64,000 bases of DNA from Phyllobacterium phragmitis (lineage in GTDB: Bacteria > Pseudomonadota > Alphaproteobacteria > Rhizobiales > Rhizobiaceae). Below the pieces are notes generated by a model that was not told where the DNA came from, ran no database searches, and saw only the letters and a program-made list of their open reading frames with translations. The translations under genes and the position numbers were made by a program. Where the stretch lies: positions 248,001 to 312,000 of the forward strand of contig NZ_PVBR01000002.1 of assembly GCF_002980495.1 (NCBI RefSeq), given 5' to 3'. Shown in pieces: positions 1 to 9,109 of this stretch (its first letter is position 1; every line of letters starts with the position of its first letter).

Positions 1-1502
<1,502 letters not shown>

Positions 1503-1702
1503 GCCCCGTCCCGAAAGCGCAGACGCGTTTTCCCTGCCTTACCATCAACCGCCGGTGGATCGGAAAGCGGGATGATGATCGTTGCCCCGCCTCGAGTCAC
1601 ACGCTATAGTAGCTGCTATGCCGGAATTTCGGTTGCACTTGGCTATCTAATTATATTTTTATTAAGCGCATTTCAAACATATTTTTATTGCCGGAGAAAT
1701 GA

Positions 1703-2170
1703 ATGAACTTCATAAATGATCGCGAACTTGCATTGCGTTTTAAGAATAACGCAGTTCATTCGAATGAACGTTTTTTGTACTTTATTATATATATGACCAT
1801 TTCGACACTCTTTAGCGGATACATACTTGGATCGACGCTTTATGCGGATCCGATAAATAAATTCGATGTTTTATCCGACATTATAAATGTTATTATTATT
1901 ATTGCCGGCACGACTATCTGTTATAGAACGAATAGGGCTGGAGACGATAGAGAATTCATAGAAAGAATGATGTGCATAGGTTTTCCAGCCGCAATTAGAT
2001 CATTCATTATATTATTTATTTTTATTATATTATACTTAATATTTATCGGATCGATTGAACGAGAAAGAACATCCGAAGAATATTCACTCTACGCCATTCC
2101 GCCCGTGATCGCATATGGGTTGTATTTTTACTGGCGCATGAATGCCTCTATCAGGATAGCGGCAAATTAG
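1703..2170 (+). CDS. AT-rich orphan multi-pass membrane protein, unknown function
   Basis: A 155-residue protein of unknown function. Four hydrophobic segments are visible: about 25-45 (FLYFIIYMTISTLFSGYIL), 58-72 (rich in Ile and Val), 95-118 (FIILFIFIILYLIFIG) and 128-145. A GGAG Shine-Dalgarno ends 6 bases before the chosen ATG; an overlapping ATG four bases upstream stops after six codons. The gene and its upstream 100 bases are strikingly AT-rich, full of ATT/ATA/TTT codons, whereas both neighbours are GC-rich. This suggests horizontal origin or an orphan gene silenced by xenogeneic factors. It stands alone, convergent with the VOC gene that follows. I recognise no family. The good ribosome site and maintained frame argue that it is real. 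Confidence 0.75.
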   Translation: MNFINDRELALRFKNNAVHSNERFLYFIIYMTISTLFSGYILGSTLYADPINKFDVLSDIINVIIIIAGTTICYRTNRAGDDREFIERMMCIGFPAAIRSFIILFIFIILYLIFIGSIERERTSEEYSLYAIPPVIAYGLYFYWRMNASIRIAAN

Positions 2171-2202
2171 GCCGACATCGGCCATTTCGGCGTCCATATC
2201 AG

Positions 2203-2553
2203 TCACATATGGCTGAGAATATTGACGAGCCGCCCGAACGGATCGCGCACATAGAACCGCCGCACGCCCCAAGGCTCGTCGGCCGGCCCGTATTCTATTG
2301 CAAATCCCGCCTGCCTCATACGCTCCAGCGCGGCATCGACATCATCGACTTCGATCGACAGATCGGGCACCGGCGTGCCGGAGCCGCCCTGTGTGGCAAA
2401 ACTGATCTGGACACTCATCGCCTCGCGCGAACCATAGGTTTCGATCCAGCCATGATCCATCAACAGGTCGAGACCGAGCACATCCCGGTAAAACGGCTTG
2501 GCGGCGGCGATATCAGCCGTGGCGATATTGGCGACGATCCGCTTGACCTTCAT
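2203..2553 (-). CDS. VOC-family (glyoxalase/bleomycin-resistance fold) protein
   Basis: A 116-residue single VOC domain protein. The N-terminal half has the typical beta-alpha-beta pattern (MKVKRIVANIATADIAAAKPFYRD) and the C-terminal half ends FYVRDPFGRLVNILSHM, the usual end of glyoxalase I-like domains. The reading frame stays open 12 codons further upstream, but the ATG at 2553 has GGAG seven bases before it, so I start there. The substrate is not predictable. It lies 22 bases downstream of an SRPBCC gene on the same strand, a pairing frequent in rhizobial genomes, so the two are probably co-transcribed. Confidence 0.85.
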   Translation of the reverse strand: MKVKRIVANIATADIAAAKPFYRDVLGLDLLMDHGWIETYGSREAMSVQISFATQGGSGTPVPDLSIEVDDVDAALERMRQAGFAIEYGPADEPWGVRRFYVRDPFGRLVNILSHM

Positions 2554-2575
2554 CGCACTTCTCCCACTCCAGGCC

Positions 2576-2983
2576 TCAGGACGGCGCATTCTCCATTAAT
2601 GCCTTCAATGTCTCCAGGTCGCGTTCGACCCATTCGGCATCTGATTGGAACCGCGCCTCGTCCATGCCCTCGATCCGGAACAGCGTGAATACGACCTCGC
2701 TGCCGTAGCCATTGCGGATGACGCGCAGCGGAATGTAAACCTCCGCCCCGTCGCCAAGCATGACCGTATGGTCGACGACACCGAAATCATTCGGCAGAGA
2801 AAACCGTATCCGGACGCGGCCCGATGGACCGTCTGCGAACCATTCGTCGCCGGATTTTTCAAGGCCGTTGACGAGGCCGGAAGCCCATAGAGGGAAGTTC
2901 TCCGGCCTCGCCAGAAACGTGTAGACCTCGCGCCAGTCGCGATCAATGGTGATGCTGATGCTGCGGCATTCATAGGTGCTCAC
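2576..2983 (-). CDS. SRPBCC-family (START-like, polyketide cyclase type) protein
   Basis: A protein of about 135 residues with the START/SRPBCC helix-grip pattern: an N-terminal strand (ISITIDRDWREVYTFLARPENFPLWASG), a central beta sheet, and a long C-terminal helix (WVERDLETLKALMEN). Proteins of this fold bind hydrophobic ligands; the ligand here is unknown. Start choice: an AAGGAG lies one base before an ATG at 2989 but seven bases before a GTG at 2983, so GTG is the more likely start (MSTYECRS). It is probably the first gene of a two-gene unit with the VOC gene downstream. Confidence 0.8.
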   Translation of the reverse strand: MSTYECRSISITIDRDWREVYTFLARPENFPLWASGLVNGLEKSGDEWFADGPSGRVRIRFSLPNDFGVVDHTVMLGDGAEVYIPLRVIRNGYGSEVVFTLFRIEGMDEARFQSDAEWVERDLETLKALMENAPS

Positions 2984-3037
2984 CAGCATTCTCCTTCAAT
3001 TCCAGTACGCTTATCAGCACCAATTCCATTGCCTTCG

Positions 3038-3499
3038 CTACCGGCAGGCGCCTCTGCCGACGATGCTGTAGCCGCCGCGCTCCGCCTCGCAGGAGTTCGA
3101 GAAGGTCCGAACGGAACTGCCTCGACGTGCGCAAACCGGCGCATATTCGCGTGTACAGAACTCCGGTCGCTCCGGTCGTTCCGGCCTTCCTGGACGCGGC
3201 GGACGAACAGGTCCGGGCCCTCCCCCACCATTCCAGCCGCCGCTGCCCGGACGGCCGCTGCATTCACCGCGACGCACGATCCGGAAGCCTTCCGCATTCG
3301 CCTGGCAGCTATTACCGAAAGTCCGGCGCGACCCACCACGCTCACCACAGACCGGCGCATAGATCATTGGACACATTTGCGGCTTGTCTGGCCGCGGCTT
3401 CATAGGACCGCCACCATCCTCGACCGCAACGCAGCCCGTCAGCAGCAGCACTGCAGCAAGCGCACCCAGCCTAGGCATTTCCGTACGGATAAATGTCAT
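3038..3499 (-). CDS. Lipoprotein with two Kazal-type protease-inhibitor domains
   Basis: A 153-residue secreted protein. The N-terminus is a lipoprotein signal (LAAVLLLTGC, lipobox Cys at about residue 23). Two similar Kazal-like modules follow, each with a CP/CT..YAPVCG/CA core, a conserved RTF.NSC.A stretch and a terminal GEC or GAC. Each module keeps four Cys, fewer than the six of eukaryotic Kazal inhibitors. The modules are joined by a Gly- and then Pro/Arg/Glu-rich linker (about residues 82-112). A GAGAGG site precedes the ATG. Such proteins are thought to inhibit serine proteases at the cell surface; that role is inference here. The gene overlaps, on the opposite strand, a long open frame that is not coding. 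Confidence 0.85.
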   Translation of the reverse strand: MTFIRTEMPRLGALAAVLLLTGCVAVEDGGGPMKPRPDKPQMCPMIYAPVCGERGGSRRTFGNSCQANAEGFRIVRRGECSGRPGSGGWNGGGGPGPVRPPRPGRPERPERPEFCTREYAPVCARRGSSVRTFSNSCEAERGGYSIVGRGACR

Positions 3500-3613
3500 G
3501 AAACCCTCTCCTCGCCATTTGCCCCGACCGCGTCCGCTTCAAGGCGCGCGATTCCACCCCGGCGCCATCGTAAGCCAGCGCGCCTGAATGACAAGACGGG
3601 AGGTAAGGAAGCC

Positions 3614-4687
3614 ATTACCACCACGCGCATTGCAGCTTCGCTTTTTGCCGTGTCTGTGCTTATCCTCTGTCAAACGGCGGCAGCTGCGGATAAGGACACA
3701 GTATTGGGAAAAACGGAACGCAGCTTCGGGACGGATGGCGAATATGAGCGCCTTGGCTGGCTTTTTCGAAGCGCCGCCCTTTTGAGCTTTGCCCTGGGTT
3801 TGGCCCTGGATTTGCCTGGCGCATTGGCGGATCCCCAGCCCGCCATAACCGAGGAAAAAGTCTCCGCTGCCGGAACGACGGCATCGCCGCCGGAAACCTC
3901 ACCGGCGAAACCAAAGGAAGCGCCCGCCCCGACCGTTGCCCAGATCTGTTCGCTGATCGCCACCAATGCCGACGGCTATGGCCTGCCGCGCGAATTCTTC
4001 GCCCGGCTGATCTGGAAGGAAAGCCGCTTCGATTATCGGGCCGTCAGCCCCGTCGGAGCGCAGGGCATCGCCCAGTTCATGCCCTACACGGCGAAGGAGC
4101 GCGGCCTGGCCGATCCATTCGACATCAAACAGGCCATCCCCGCCTCCGCGTCGCTTCTCAAGGATTTGCGTACCGCCTTCGGCAATTGGGGGCTGGCGGC
4201 GGCAGCGTATAATGCCGGCGCCGGAAGGGTCTCGTCATGGCTGAAATCGGGAGGTTTCCTGCCGCTCGAGACAGAGGGATATGTGCTCGATATCACCGGC
4301 CAGGCGGCGGATAATTTCGCCGCAGGCGCAAAACTGCAGTCAAGGCCGCTTGATGCCAAGCTCTCTTTCGACCAGGCCTGTCGCCGCATGCGCATCATCA
4401 AGACAGCGACCATCCCCATGGCACGTATCAAGCCCAAGCCATGGGGCATCCAGGTGGCGGGCAATTTCCGCCGCTCGGCTGCCGTCAGGCAGTGGAAGCG
4501 GACGAGACGCCAATTCCCGTCCATCCTCAAGGGACATCCCGCCGTGGTCAGTCGTATCCGCTCGCCAATAGGCAGGCGCGGCATCTATACCGTCAGGATC
4601 GGCGCAGATAGCCGAGCGGAGGCGGACCGCATCTGCAGCAATCTGCGCTCAGCTGGCGGCGCCTGCATCGTTCTGAAAAACCGTTGA
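3614..4687 (+). CDS. Lytic transglycosylase (SLT domain) with SPOR-like C-terminus; start uncertain
   Basis: A periplasmic peptidoglycan lytic transglycosylase. The SLT domain has the catalytic Glu in LIWKESRFDYRAVSPVGAQG, then GIAQFMPYTA and AAAYNAGAG. The last 70 residues (GIYTVRIGADSRAEADRICSNL) resemble a SPOR or related peptidoglycan-binding repeat. The frame stays open far upstream, across the Kazal gene, but that part looks non-coding. Two starts are plausible. One is ATT at 3614, ten bases after GGGAGG, which gives a good signal peptide ending QTAAAA. The other is TTG at 3704, seven bases after AAGGA, whose first 40 residues hold a second signal-like stretch (SAALLSFALGLALDLPGALA). 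No in-frame ATG exists at either place. I list the longer form. Confidence 0.8.
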   Translation: MTTTRIAASLFAVSVLILCQTAAAADKDTVLGKTERSFGTDGEYERLGWLFRSAALLSFALGLALDLPGALADPQPAITEEKVSAAGTTASPPETSPAKPKEAPAPTVAQICSLIATNADGYGLPREFFARLIWKESRFDYRAVSPVGAQGIAQFMPYTAKERGLADPFDIKQAIPASASLLKDLRTAFGNWGLAAAAYNAGAGRVSSWLKSGGFLPLETEGYVLDITGQAADNFAAGAKLQSRPLDAKLSFDQACRRMRIIKTATIPMARIKPKPWGIQVAGNFRRSAAVRQWKRTRRQFPSILKGHPAVVSRIRSPIGRRGIYTVRIGADSRAEADRICSNLRSAGGACIVLKNR

Positions 4688-4778
4688 CAACTTTTGTTCC
4701 AAGAAGAATTTCTCTGTGAAGTCAGGCGTTCGAAGCTTATGCTGCGCATGGCTGAAATAAGGCGAAAAACTTTTGCCC

Positions 4779-4806
4779 GCCAAAATTCGCTTGCCAAAAT
4801 TCGCTT
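4779..4806. repeat. Exact 14-base tandem duplication
   Basis: The 14-mer GCCAAAATTCGCTT occurs twice head to tail without mismatch. It lies in the 352-base gap between the lytic transglycosylase and the cold-shock gene, upstream of the likely cold-shock promoter. Otherwise this gap shows no gene; its distal half is presumably the long 5' untranslated region usual for cold-shock genes. Confidence 0.9.
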
Positions 4807-5039
4807 CATAGATCAGTCTCATCTCGTTCGGGCATTTTGCGAACAATGGAAGACTGGAAGAACGGCGCGCCGGAACCGCTATAAGTACCGGGCCGGGAAT
4901 TTCCTGGCAATGATCGGCTCCTTCCCTGATTTCGAGAACTGCCTGCATGACCCCTCCGCCGGGCGTGGTGCGCATGGCGGTTCGACTAAATCCGCTTTTC
5001 CCAGAGGGGGAGCGGCGCCAAGGAAAAGGAACGGATCCC

Positions 5040-5255
5040 ATGGCACAGACCGGTTTGGTCAAATTCTTCAACAGCGAAAAAGGCTTCGGCTTCATCAAGC
5101 CGGATGATGGCGGTCCGGACATCTTCGTCCACATCTCCGCCGTACAGGCTTCCGGCCTCACGGGGCTTGCCGATAACCAGAAAGTTTCCTTCGACACCGA
5201 GCCGGACCGCCGCGGCAAGGGTCCGAAGGCTGTGAATATTTCGGTCGCTGACTGA
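5040..5255 (+). CDS. Cold-shock protein, CspA family
   Basis: A 71-residue single cold-shock domain that binds single-stranded RNA and DNA. RNP1 (KGFGFI) and RNP2 (IFVHI) are intact, and the length is normal for CspA. The frame extends 31 codons upstream, but family alignment and the GGA-rich site place the start at the ATG at 5040 (MAQTGLVKFF). A strong terminator follows. The gene is probably monocistronic with a long leader, as in other bacteria where the leader acts as an RNA thermosensor; I cannot verify that structure here. Confidence 0.95.
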   Translation: MAQTGLVKFFNSEKGFGFIKPDDGGPDIFVHISAVQASGLTGLADNQKVSFDTEPDRRGKGPKAVNISVAD

Positions 5256-5282
5256 CCTTTCGTTCCCGGTCGAACCGGAACG

Positions 5283-5310
5283 AACCCCGGCCTCCGAGCC
5301 GGGGTTTTTT
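5283..5310 (+). terminator. Rho-independent terminator of the cold-shock gene
   Basis: A 9-base-pair stem AACCCCGGC/GCCGGGGTT with a CTCCGA loop runs into six T. Just upstream, 5264-5284 holds a second imperfect hairpin (CGTTC..GAACG). Confidence 0.93.
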
Positions 5311-5466
5311 GTTATCCCACTTCGATTTCTCCATACCGATTCAGGCCATAATTATACCGTGTTGACCGTTCAGCTTGCGTTCATACGGTTTTGGATAGAC
5401 CTGCAATCAGGTTGGTATCGAAATACTGTCCAGCCGGAATATCCATGCTTCTGAAGGAGGCAAAAA

Positions 5467-5934
5467 ATGAACCGCATTGTTAAGGCAGCAATTCTGGCAA
5501 CTGCGTCGGTGGCAGCCGTGATAGCCCCCATATCGATGACCACAGCGTCCGCCGGCGACTGGGGCCATCGCGGCGGCTGGGGCCACCATCGCCACGGGTG
5601 GGACCGTCCGCATTACCGTCATCGCAATCGTAGCGGGGATGCGCTCGCAGCCGGTGCCATCGGCCTCGCCGCCGGCGCCCTGATCGGCAGCGCGCTGTCG
5701 CAGCCGCGCTACGTCGAAGAGCCGCGCGTCATCTATCAACCGCGCCCGGCCTATAATGGCGGTTACTATCCGGCCGCTCCGCGCCGTGTCGTGACCTATC
5801 AGCGCTCCGGCGGCTTCGAGCCGTGGACGCGCGAATGGTACCGCTATTGCGCCGACCGTTACCGCTCGTTCAACCCGCAGACGGGCACCTATCGCGGTTA
5901 TGACGGTGCGGACCATTTCTGCACCGCCAACTGA
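5467..5934 (+). CDS. BA14K-family exported protein
   Basis: A 155-residue exported protein. The signal peptide (residues 1-29, cleaved after TTASA) is followed by a His/Gly/Arg-rich region, a short Ala/Gly-rich hydrophobic stretch (LAAGAIGLAAGALIGSAL, about 60-77) and a C-terminal BA14K motif (WYRYCADRYRSFNP then TYRGYDG and HFC). BA14K proteins were described first in Brucella as lectin-like immunoreactive membrane proteins; their role is unsettled. AAGGAGG lies 7 bases before the ATG. It is followed directly by an octamer tandem repeat, so the repeat lies in its 3' untranslated region. Confidence 0.92.
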   Translation: MNRIVKAAILATASVAAVIAPISMTTASAGDWGHRGGWGHHRHGWDRPHYRHRNRSGDALAAGAIGLAAGALIGSALSQPRYVEEPRVIYQPRPAYNGGYYPAAPRRVVTYQRSGGFEPWTREWYRYCADRYRSFNPQTGTYRGYDGADHFCTAN

Positions 5935-5940
5935 TCACTA

Positions 5941-5996
5941 CTAAGGGAGTAAGGGAGTAAGGGAGTAAGGGAGTAAGGGAGTAAGGGAGTAAGGGA
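5941..5996. repeat. Octamer tandem repeat, 7 units of (G/C)TAAGGGA
   Basis: Seven head-to-tail copies of GTAAGGGA (the first begins with C) start six bases after the BA14K stop codon. Complementary, degenerate TCCCTTAC-type units follow at about 6036-6081, so the RNA could fold into a long hairpin between two convergent genes. Octamer repeats are slippage-prone; a different octamer family (AGGGCAGT) is used for strain typing in Brucella. Confidence 0.95.
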
Positions 5997-6035
5997 ATGA
6001 AGCCGATTCTTCGGCCATTTCTGCCCTTATTTTCT

Positions 6036-6081
6036 GCCTTACTCCCCTATTCACTTATTCCCTTACTCTCTATTCCCCTAT
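6036..6081. repeat. Degenerate inverse copy of the octamer array
   Basis: Contains CCTTACTCCCC, TTATTCCCTTACTC and TATTCCCC, i.e. the octamer units in inverted orientation with drift. With 5941-5996 it makes an imperfect palindrome that could serve as a bidirectional transcript end. Confidence 0.75.
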
Positions 6082-6717
6082 CAAAAACGGATTTGTCCGC
6101 CGCTCCTCGCCGAAACGTCCGCCTGGCCCATGGCCGCAGATGAAGCCTATGTCGTCGCCGAGTGGCAGGAGCTTTTCCCTGATCGAGCGGAGCAGTGCCG
6201 CGTGATCGCCGCCAGGCAGATCGGTGCGCCCGATCGAACCGTGGAACAACACATCGCCTACATGGGCGAATTTCGCATCCCGGTTGAAATAGATGACATG
6301 ACCCGGCGCGTGGCCCGGACAATGCAGCACCTCGAATACATGGCTGCCGAAGGAAACCCTGTCCCCGTCCTGAAGCCAGCGGTCCGGCGTTACATTGCGG
6401 ACGCCGCCGCTGATCCCGTATTTCTGCGCGACCAGCTCGAGATTATCGAGGAGGAATTTGTCGGCCTCATGCGAGCCGATGATCTCGACGCCGAGCGCAT
6501 CCTTGAGATCGAGCGCGCCGCCTGCATGATCGATATGGCCATGGGTGAGCCAGATGGCCTCGATTGTGATCCCGTTGGAACGCACCGCTTCCAGGATCTG
6601 GTCCACATCACCTCCCGGATCGATGACCACACCCGTCTTGTCCTCGTCATCGAACAGAATCGTACAGTTCTGCTGGAACAGCGTGACGGGAATGATCAGT
6701 GCTTTCAGTTGACCCAT
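6070..6717 (-). CDS. Metallo-beta-lactamase-fold hydrolase (glyoxalase II-like, YcbL type)
   Basis: A 215-residue hydrolase with the metal-binding THGHIDHAGG motif (about residues 59-68), a downstream HCPGHAPGH (about 131-139), the bridging Asp in HVGDVLF and a final GHG. It is shorter than true glyoxalase II and lacks the C-terminal substrate domain, which fits the YcbL branch of thioesterase-like hydrolases. GGAGG precedes the ATG by six bases. The real substrate is unknown. It converges with the BA14K gene. Confidence 0.92.
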   Translation of the reverse strand: MGQLKALIIPVTLFQQNCTILFDDEDKTGVVIDPGGDVDQILEAVRSNGITIEAIWLTHGHIDHAGGALDLKDALGVEIIGSHEADKFLLDNLELVAQKYGISGGVRNVTPDRWLQDGDRVSFGSHVFEVLHCPGHAPGHVIYFNRDAKFAHVGDVLFHGSIGRTDLPGGDHAALLRSIREKLLPLGDDIGFICGHGPGGRFGEERRTNPFLIGE

Positions 6718-6953
6718 GGACTGCCTCCGGTAGGAAAAGAAACGGGGTTTTGAATGGTTTTAGTATCTTTCGCCTTCGGACGGAAGCAGAACGGAAAACG
6801 GGCGGTCGAAGACCGCCCGTAAACCGTAGAGTGTGGCAATTCCCCTTTTGATCGGCCGCAACGCGAACGATCAATTTCCCATCCCAGCATTCTCGCATGG
6901 GCAGCCGGAAGGCCGATATCAGGCCTTATTCCGAGATGCCCATACAGTCTCGC

Positions 6954-7235
6954 TCAAGCCTTGCTGGCAACAGCGTTCTTGATCAGCCCGACAACAGCGG
7001 TCAGCACCAGTCCGCCGATACCGCCGCCGGCAATGTGGCCGACAACGCCGCTGAGCGCGGAATCAAGGCTGCCATTGGTCAGAAGCGGTAGAAGCTGGCT
7101 GAGCACGACGCCGCCGATGCCGCCTGCTACTGTATTTCCAGCAGTACCGAGACTGAGGTTCTTGGCTGCGCCGGCAATATTGCCGCCGACAGCACCCGAA
7201 ACCAGCTGAATGATGATAGGAAGAAGAGCTTCCAT
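6954..7235 (-). CDS. Small Gly/Ala-rich hydrophobic protein
   Basis: A 93-residue protein made almost wholly of Gly-, Ala-, Val- and Leu-rich segments: MEALLPIIIQLVSGAVGG, then VAGGIGGVVLSQLLPLL and GHIAGGGIGGLVLTAVVGLI. The repeated GxxxG spacing resembles glycine-zipper membrane helices. I recognise no named family. The upstream-extended frame is less likely; the ATG at 7235 starts the hydrophobic part, with only a weak GGGGTGA ribosome site. Function unknown. It lies between the hydrolase and ilvE, all on the same strand but with separating gaps. Confidence 0.7.
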   Translation of the reverse strand: MEALLPIIIQLVSGAVGGNIAGAAKNLSLGTAGNTVAGGIGGVVLSQLLPLLTNGSLDSALSGVVGHIAGGGIGGLVLTAVVGLIKNAVASKA

Positions 7236-7384
7236 AATTGTCACCCCGTCAAAGTGTTTCTCGCCAAAGCAGAATCTCCGGCAAGGTGATGTTGGACGGT
7301 TTACCGGCAAAGTCAAACCGGATCGCAGTTCAAAAAGAAAAATGCGACGGAAACTGCCGCATTTCTTGTTTAAAACTTAACAGA

Positions 7385-8275
7385 TTATTCTGCTGCGGCC
7401 CGTTTTGGTTGAACTTCAGCCATATAATCGTGCATCAGGTTGGTGGCGACATCGCCGACGGTGAACCGATATGGCCCGATTTCGGCAACTGGAGTGACTT
7501 CCGCCGCCGTGCCGGTGAGGAAGCATTGCTCGAAATCTTCAAGCTCCTCCGGCATGATGACCCGCTCCACCACTTCGTAGCCACGGCGCCTGGCCAGGTC
7601 GATGACCGTGCGGCGCGTGATGCCGTCGAGGAAGCAGTCGGCGAGAGGCGTGTGGATGACGCCGTCCTTGACGAAGAAGATGTTCGCGCCGGTCGCCTCG
7701 GCCACCTGGCCACGCCAGTCGAGCATCATCGCATCGGCGTAACCCTTGGCCTCTGCCGCATGCTTGGAGAGCGTGCAGATCATATAGAGACCTGCGGCCT
7801 TCGATTTCGAGGGCGCGGTTTTCGGGTCTGGACGGCGATATTCCGCGATATCGAGGCGGATGCCCTTCAGCTTCTGCGCCGGATCGAAATAGCTTGGCCA
7901 CTGCCAGATGGAGATGGCGAGATTGATCCGGTTGTTCTGTGCCGACACGCCCATCGATTCACTGCCGCGCCAGGCGATCGGGCGGACATAGGCATCCTCG
8001 AAACCCTGCTTGGCCAGAAGCTGGCGGGATGCCTCGTTGATCTCGGCGACGGAATAGGGAATATCGAAGCCGAGGATATGGGCGGATTCGTGCAGGCGCT
8101 CGGTATGCTCGTTGAGCTTGAATATCTCACCGCCATAGGCGCGCTCGCCTTCGAACACGGCGCTGGCGTAGTGCAGACCATGGCTCAACACATGCACCTT
8201 CGCATCCGCCCAGCGAAGGAACTCGCCATTCATCCAGATGGTACCTTGAAGCTGATCGAACGGAACGGATGCCAT
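7385..8275 (-). CDS. ilvE: Branched-chain amino-acid aminotransferase
   Basis: A PLP enzyme of fold type IV that makes the last step of valine, leucine and isoleucine synthesis and the first step of their breakdown. The 296 residues match the family length. The PLP lysine is expected in SKSKAAGLYM (about 155-164); the Glu of VAEATGANIFF and the GITRRTVIDLA segment bind cofactor and substrate. The start MASVPFDQLQ gives the expected family N-terminus. It is divergent from a MarR-type regulator gene, and the intergenic region carries a palindromic repeat (8303-8349). leuA at 51 kb makes the leucine precursor that this enzyme aminates. Confidence 0.96.
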   Translation of the reverse strand: MASVPFDQLQGTIWMNGEFLRWADAKVHVLSHGLHYASAVFEGERAYGGEIFKLNEHTERLHESAHILGFDIPYSVAEINEASRQLLAKQGFEDAYVRPIAWRGSESMGVSAQNNRINLAISIWQWPSYFDPAQKLKGIRLDIAEYRRPDPKTAPSKSKAAGLYMICTLSKHAAEAKGYADAMMLDWRGQVAEATGANIFFVKDGVIHTPLADCFLDGITRRTVIDLARRRGYEVVERVIMPEELEDFEQCFLTGTAAEVTPVAEIGPYRFTVGDVATNLMHDYMAEVQPKRAAAE

Positions 8276-8302
8276 GTTAACCTCCAGGCGTTTTCATTCC
8301 CC

Positions 8303-8349
8303 AAGCATGATCCGGAAAAGTTGCAGACTTTTGCGATAAGATCATGCGG
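8303..8349. repeat. Dispersed palindrome, type D (copy 1)
   Basis: Imperfect inverted repeat that begins AAGCATGATCCGGAAAAGT and ends ATAAGATCATGCGG around a GCAGACTTTT core. It lies between ilvE and the divergent MarR gene. Related copies lie at 23314-23380 and 28806-28852. The motif is widespread in Rhizobiales intergenic DNA. Confidence 0.9.
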
Positions 8350-8561
8350 TTAAAAAATTTCCGGGTCTTGTGCGGTGCCGCCCGTTCCCGGTTACCAGAC
8401 GGCAGACTATTGGACAAAAATGATTATATACGCAATTCAGAGAGGGATTATGTCTTGAAAAGCCGTACTAACTTTACGTTTCATTCAAAATATGGCCAAC
8501 AGCTTAGCGAAAATTATCAGCGCGCCTAAATTAAGTCAATAAAGCTGACATATCTTTTCAG

Positions 8562-9083
8562 ATGACCGGAGCCCGTAAAGTGAAGCGCACCAGGGACGCA
8601 TCCTATATCACCGAGGCCCTTTCCAACGAGGACGCCGCGGATCTCAACATTATCGAGCTCCTGTTCTTTGCCTATCGGGACTTCACCGCCGATCCGGACC
8701 TGATCCTGGAAAAGATCGATTTCGGACGGGCGCACCATCGTGTTCTCTATTTCATCAACCGAAAACCGGGCATGACGGTCGCCGAACTCCTGGATGTGCT
8801 GAAGATCACCAAGCAGAGCCTTGCCCGCGTTCTCAAGCAGCTGATCGACACGGAGCACGTCGTGCAGGTGACAGGCCCGCGCGACCGCCGCCAAAGGGAA
8901 CTTTATCCCACCGCAAAGGGGCGCGAGCTGGCGCTTGCCCTCGCCCTGCCACAGTCCCGCCGTATCGCCCGGGCGCTGCAGGAAAGCGGCCCCGACAACC
9001 GCGCGGCGATCGAACACTTCCTCAAAGCGATGGTCAATCCCGACCAGCGCGTGCAGATCGACAGTTTGCCCGCAGCAGGTTAG
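8562..9083 (+). CDS. MarR-family transcriptional regulator
   Basis: A 173-residue winged-helix regulator. The central part (MTVAELLDVLKITKQSLARVLKQLIDTEHV, about 68-97) is the helix-turn-helix, followed by the wing with the family motif GPRDRRQRELYPTAKG. It probably represses itself or neighbours in response to small ligands. A possible operator is GTCA-N7-TGAC at 8535-8549, between ilvE and the ATG. It lies 26 bases upstream of a response-regulator gene and may be co-transcribed with it. The ligand cannot be told from sequence. Confidence 0.92.
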   Translation: MTGARKVKRTRDASYITEALSNEDAADLNIIELLFFAYRDFTADPDLILEKIDFGRAHHRVLYFINRKPGMTVAELLDVLKITKQSLARVLKQLIDTEHVVQVTGPRDRRQRELYPTAKGRELALALALPQSRRIARALQESGPDNRAAIEHFLKAMVNPDQRVQIDSLPAAG

Positions 9084-9109
9084 AATTCGTGAAGAAAGCA
9101 GGTGGCGAG

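Noticed and set aside
3029-3613. Upstream part of the lytic transglycosylase frame
   Set aside because: It runs antisense to the Kazal lipoprotein gene and looks like random Arg/Thr/Ala-rich sequence. No signal or domain.
5941-6081. Octamer array considered as a CRISPR array
   Set aside because: Units are 8 bases without spacers, and there are no cas genes.
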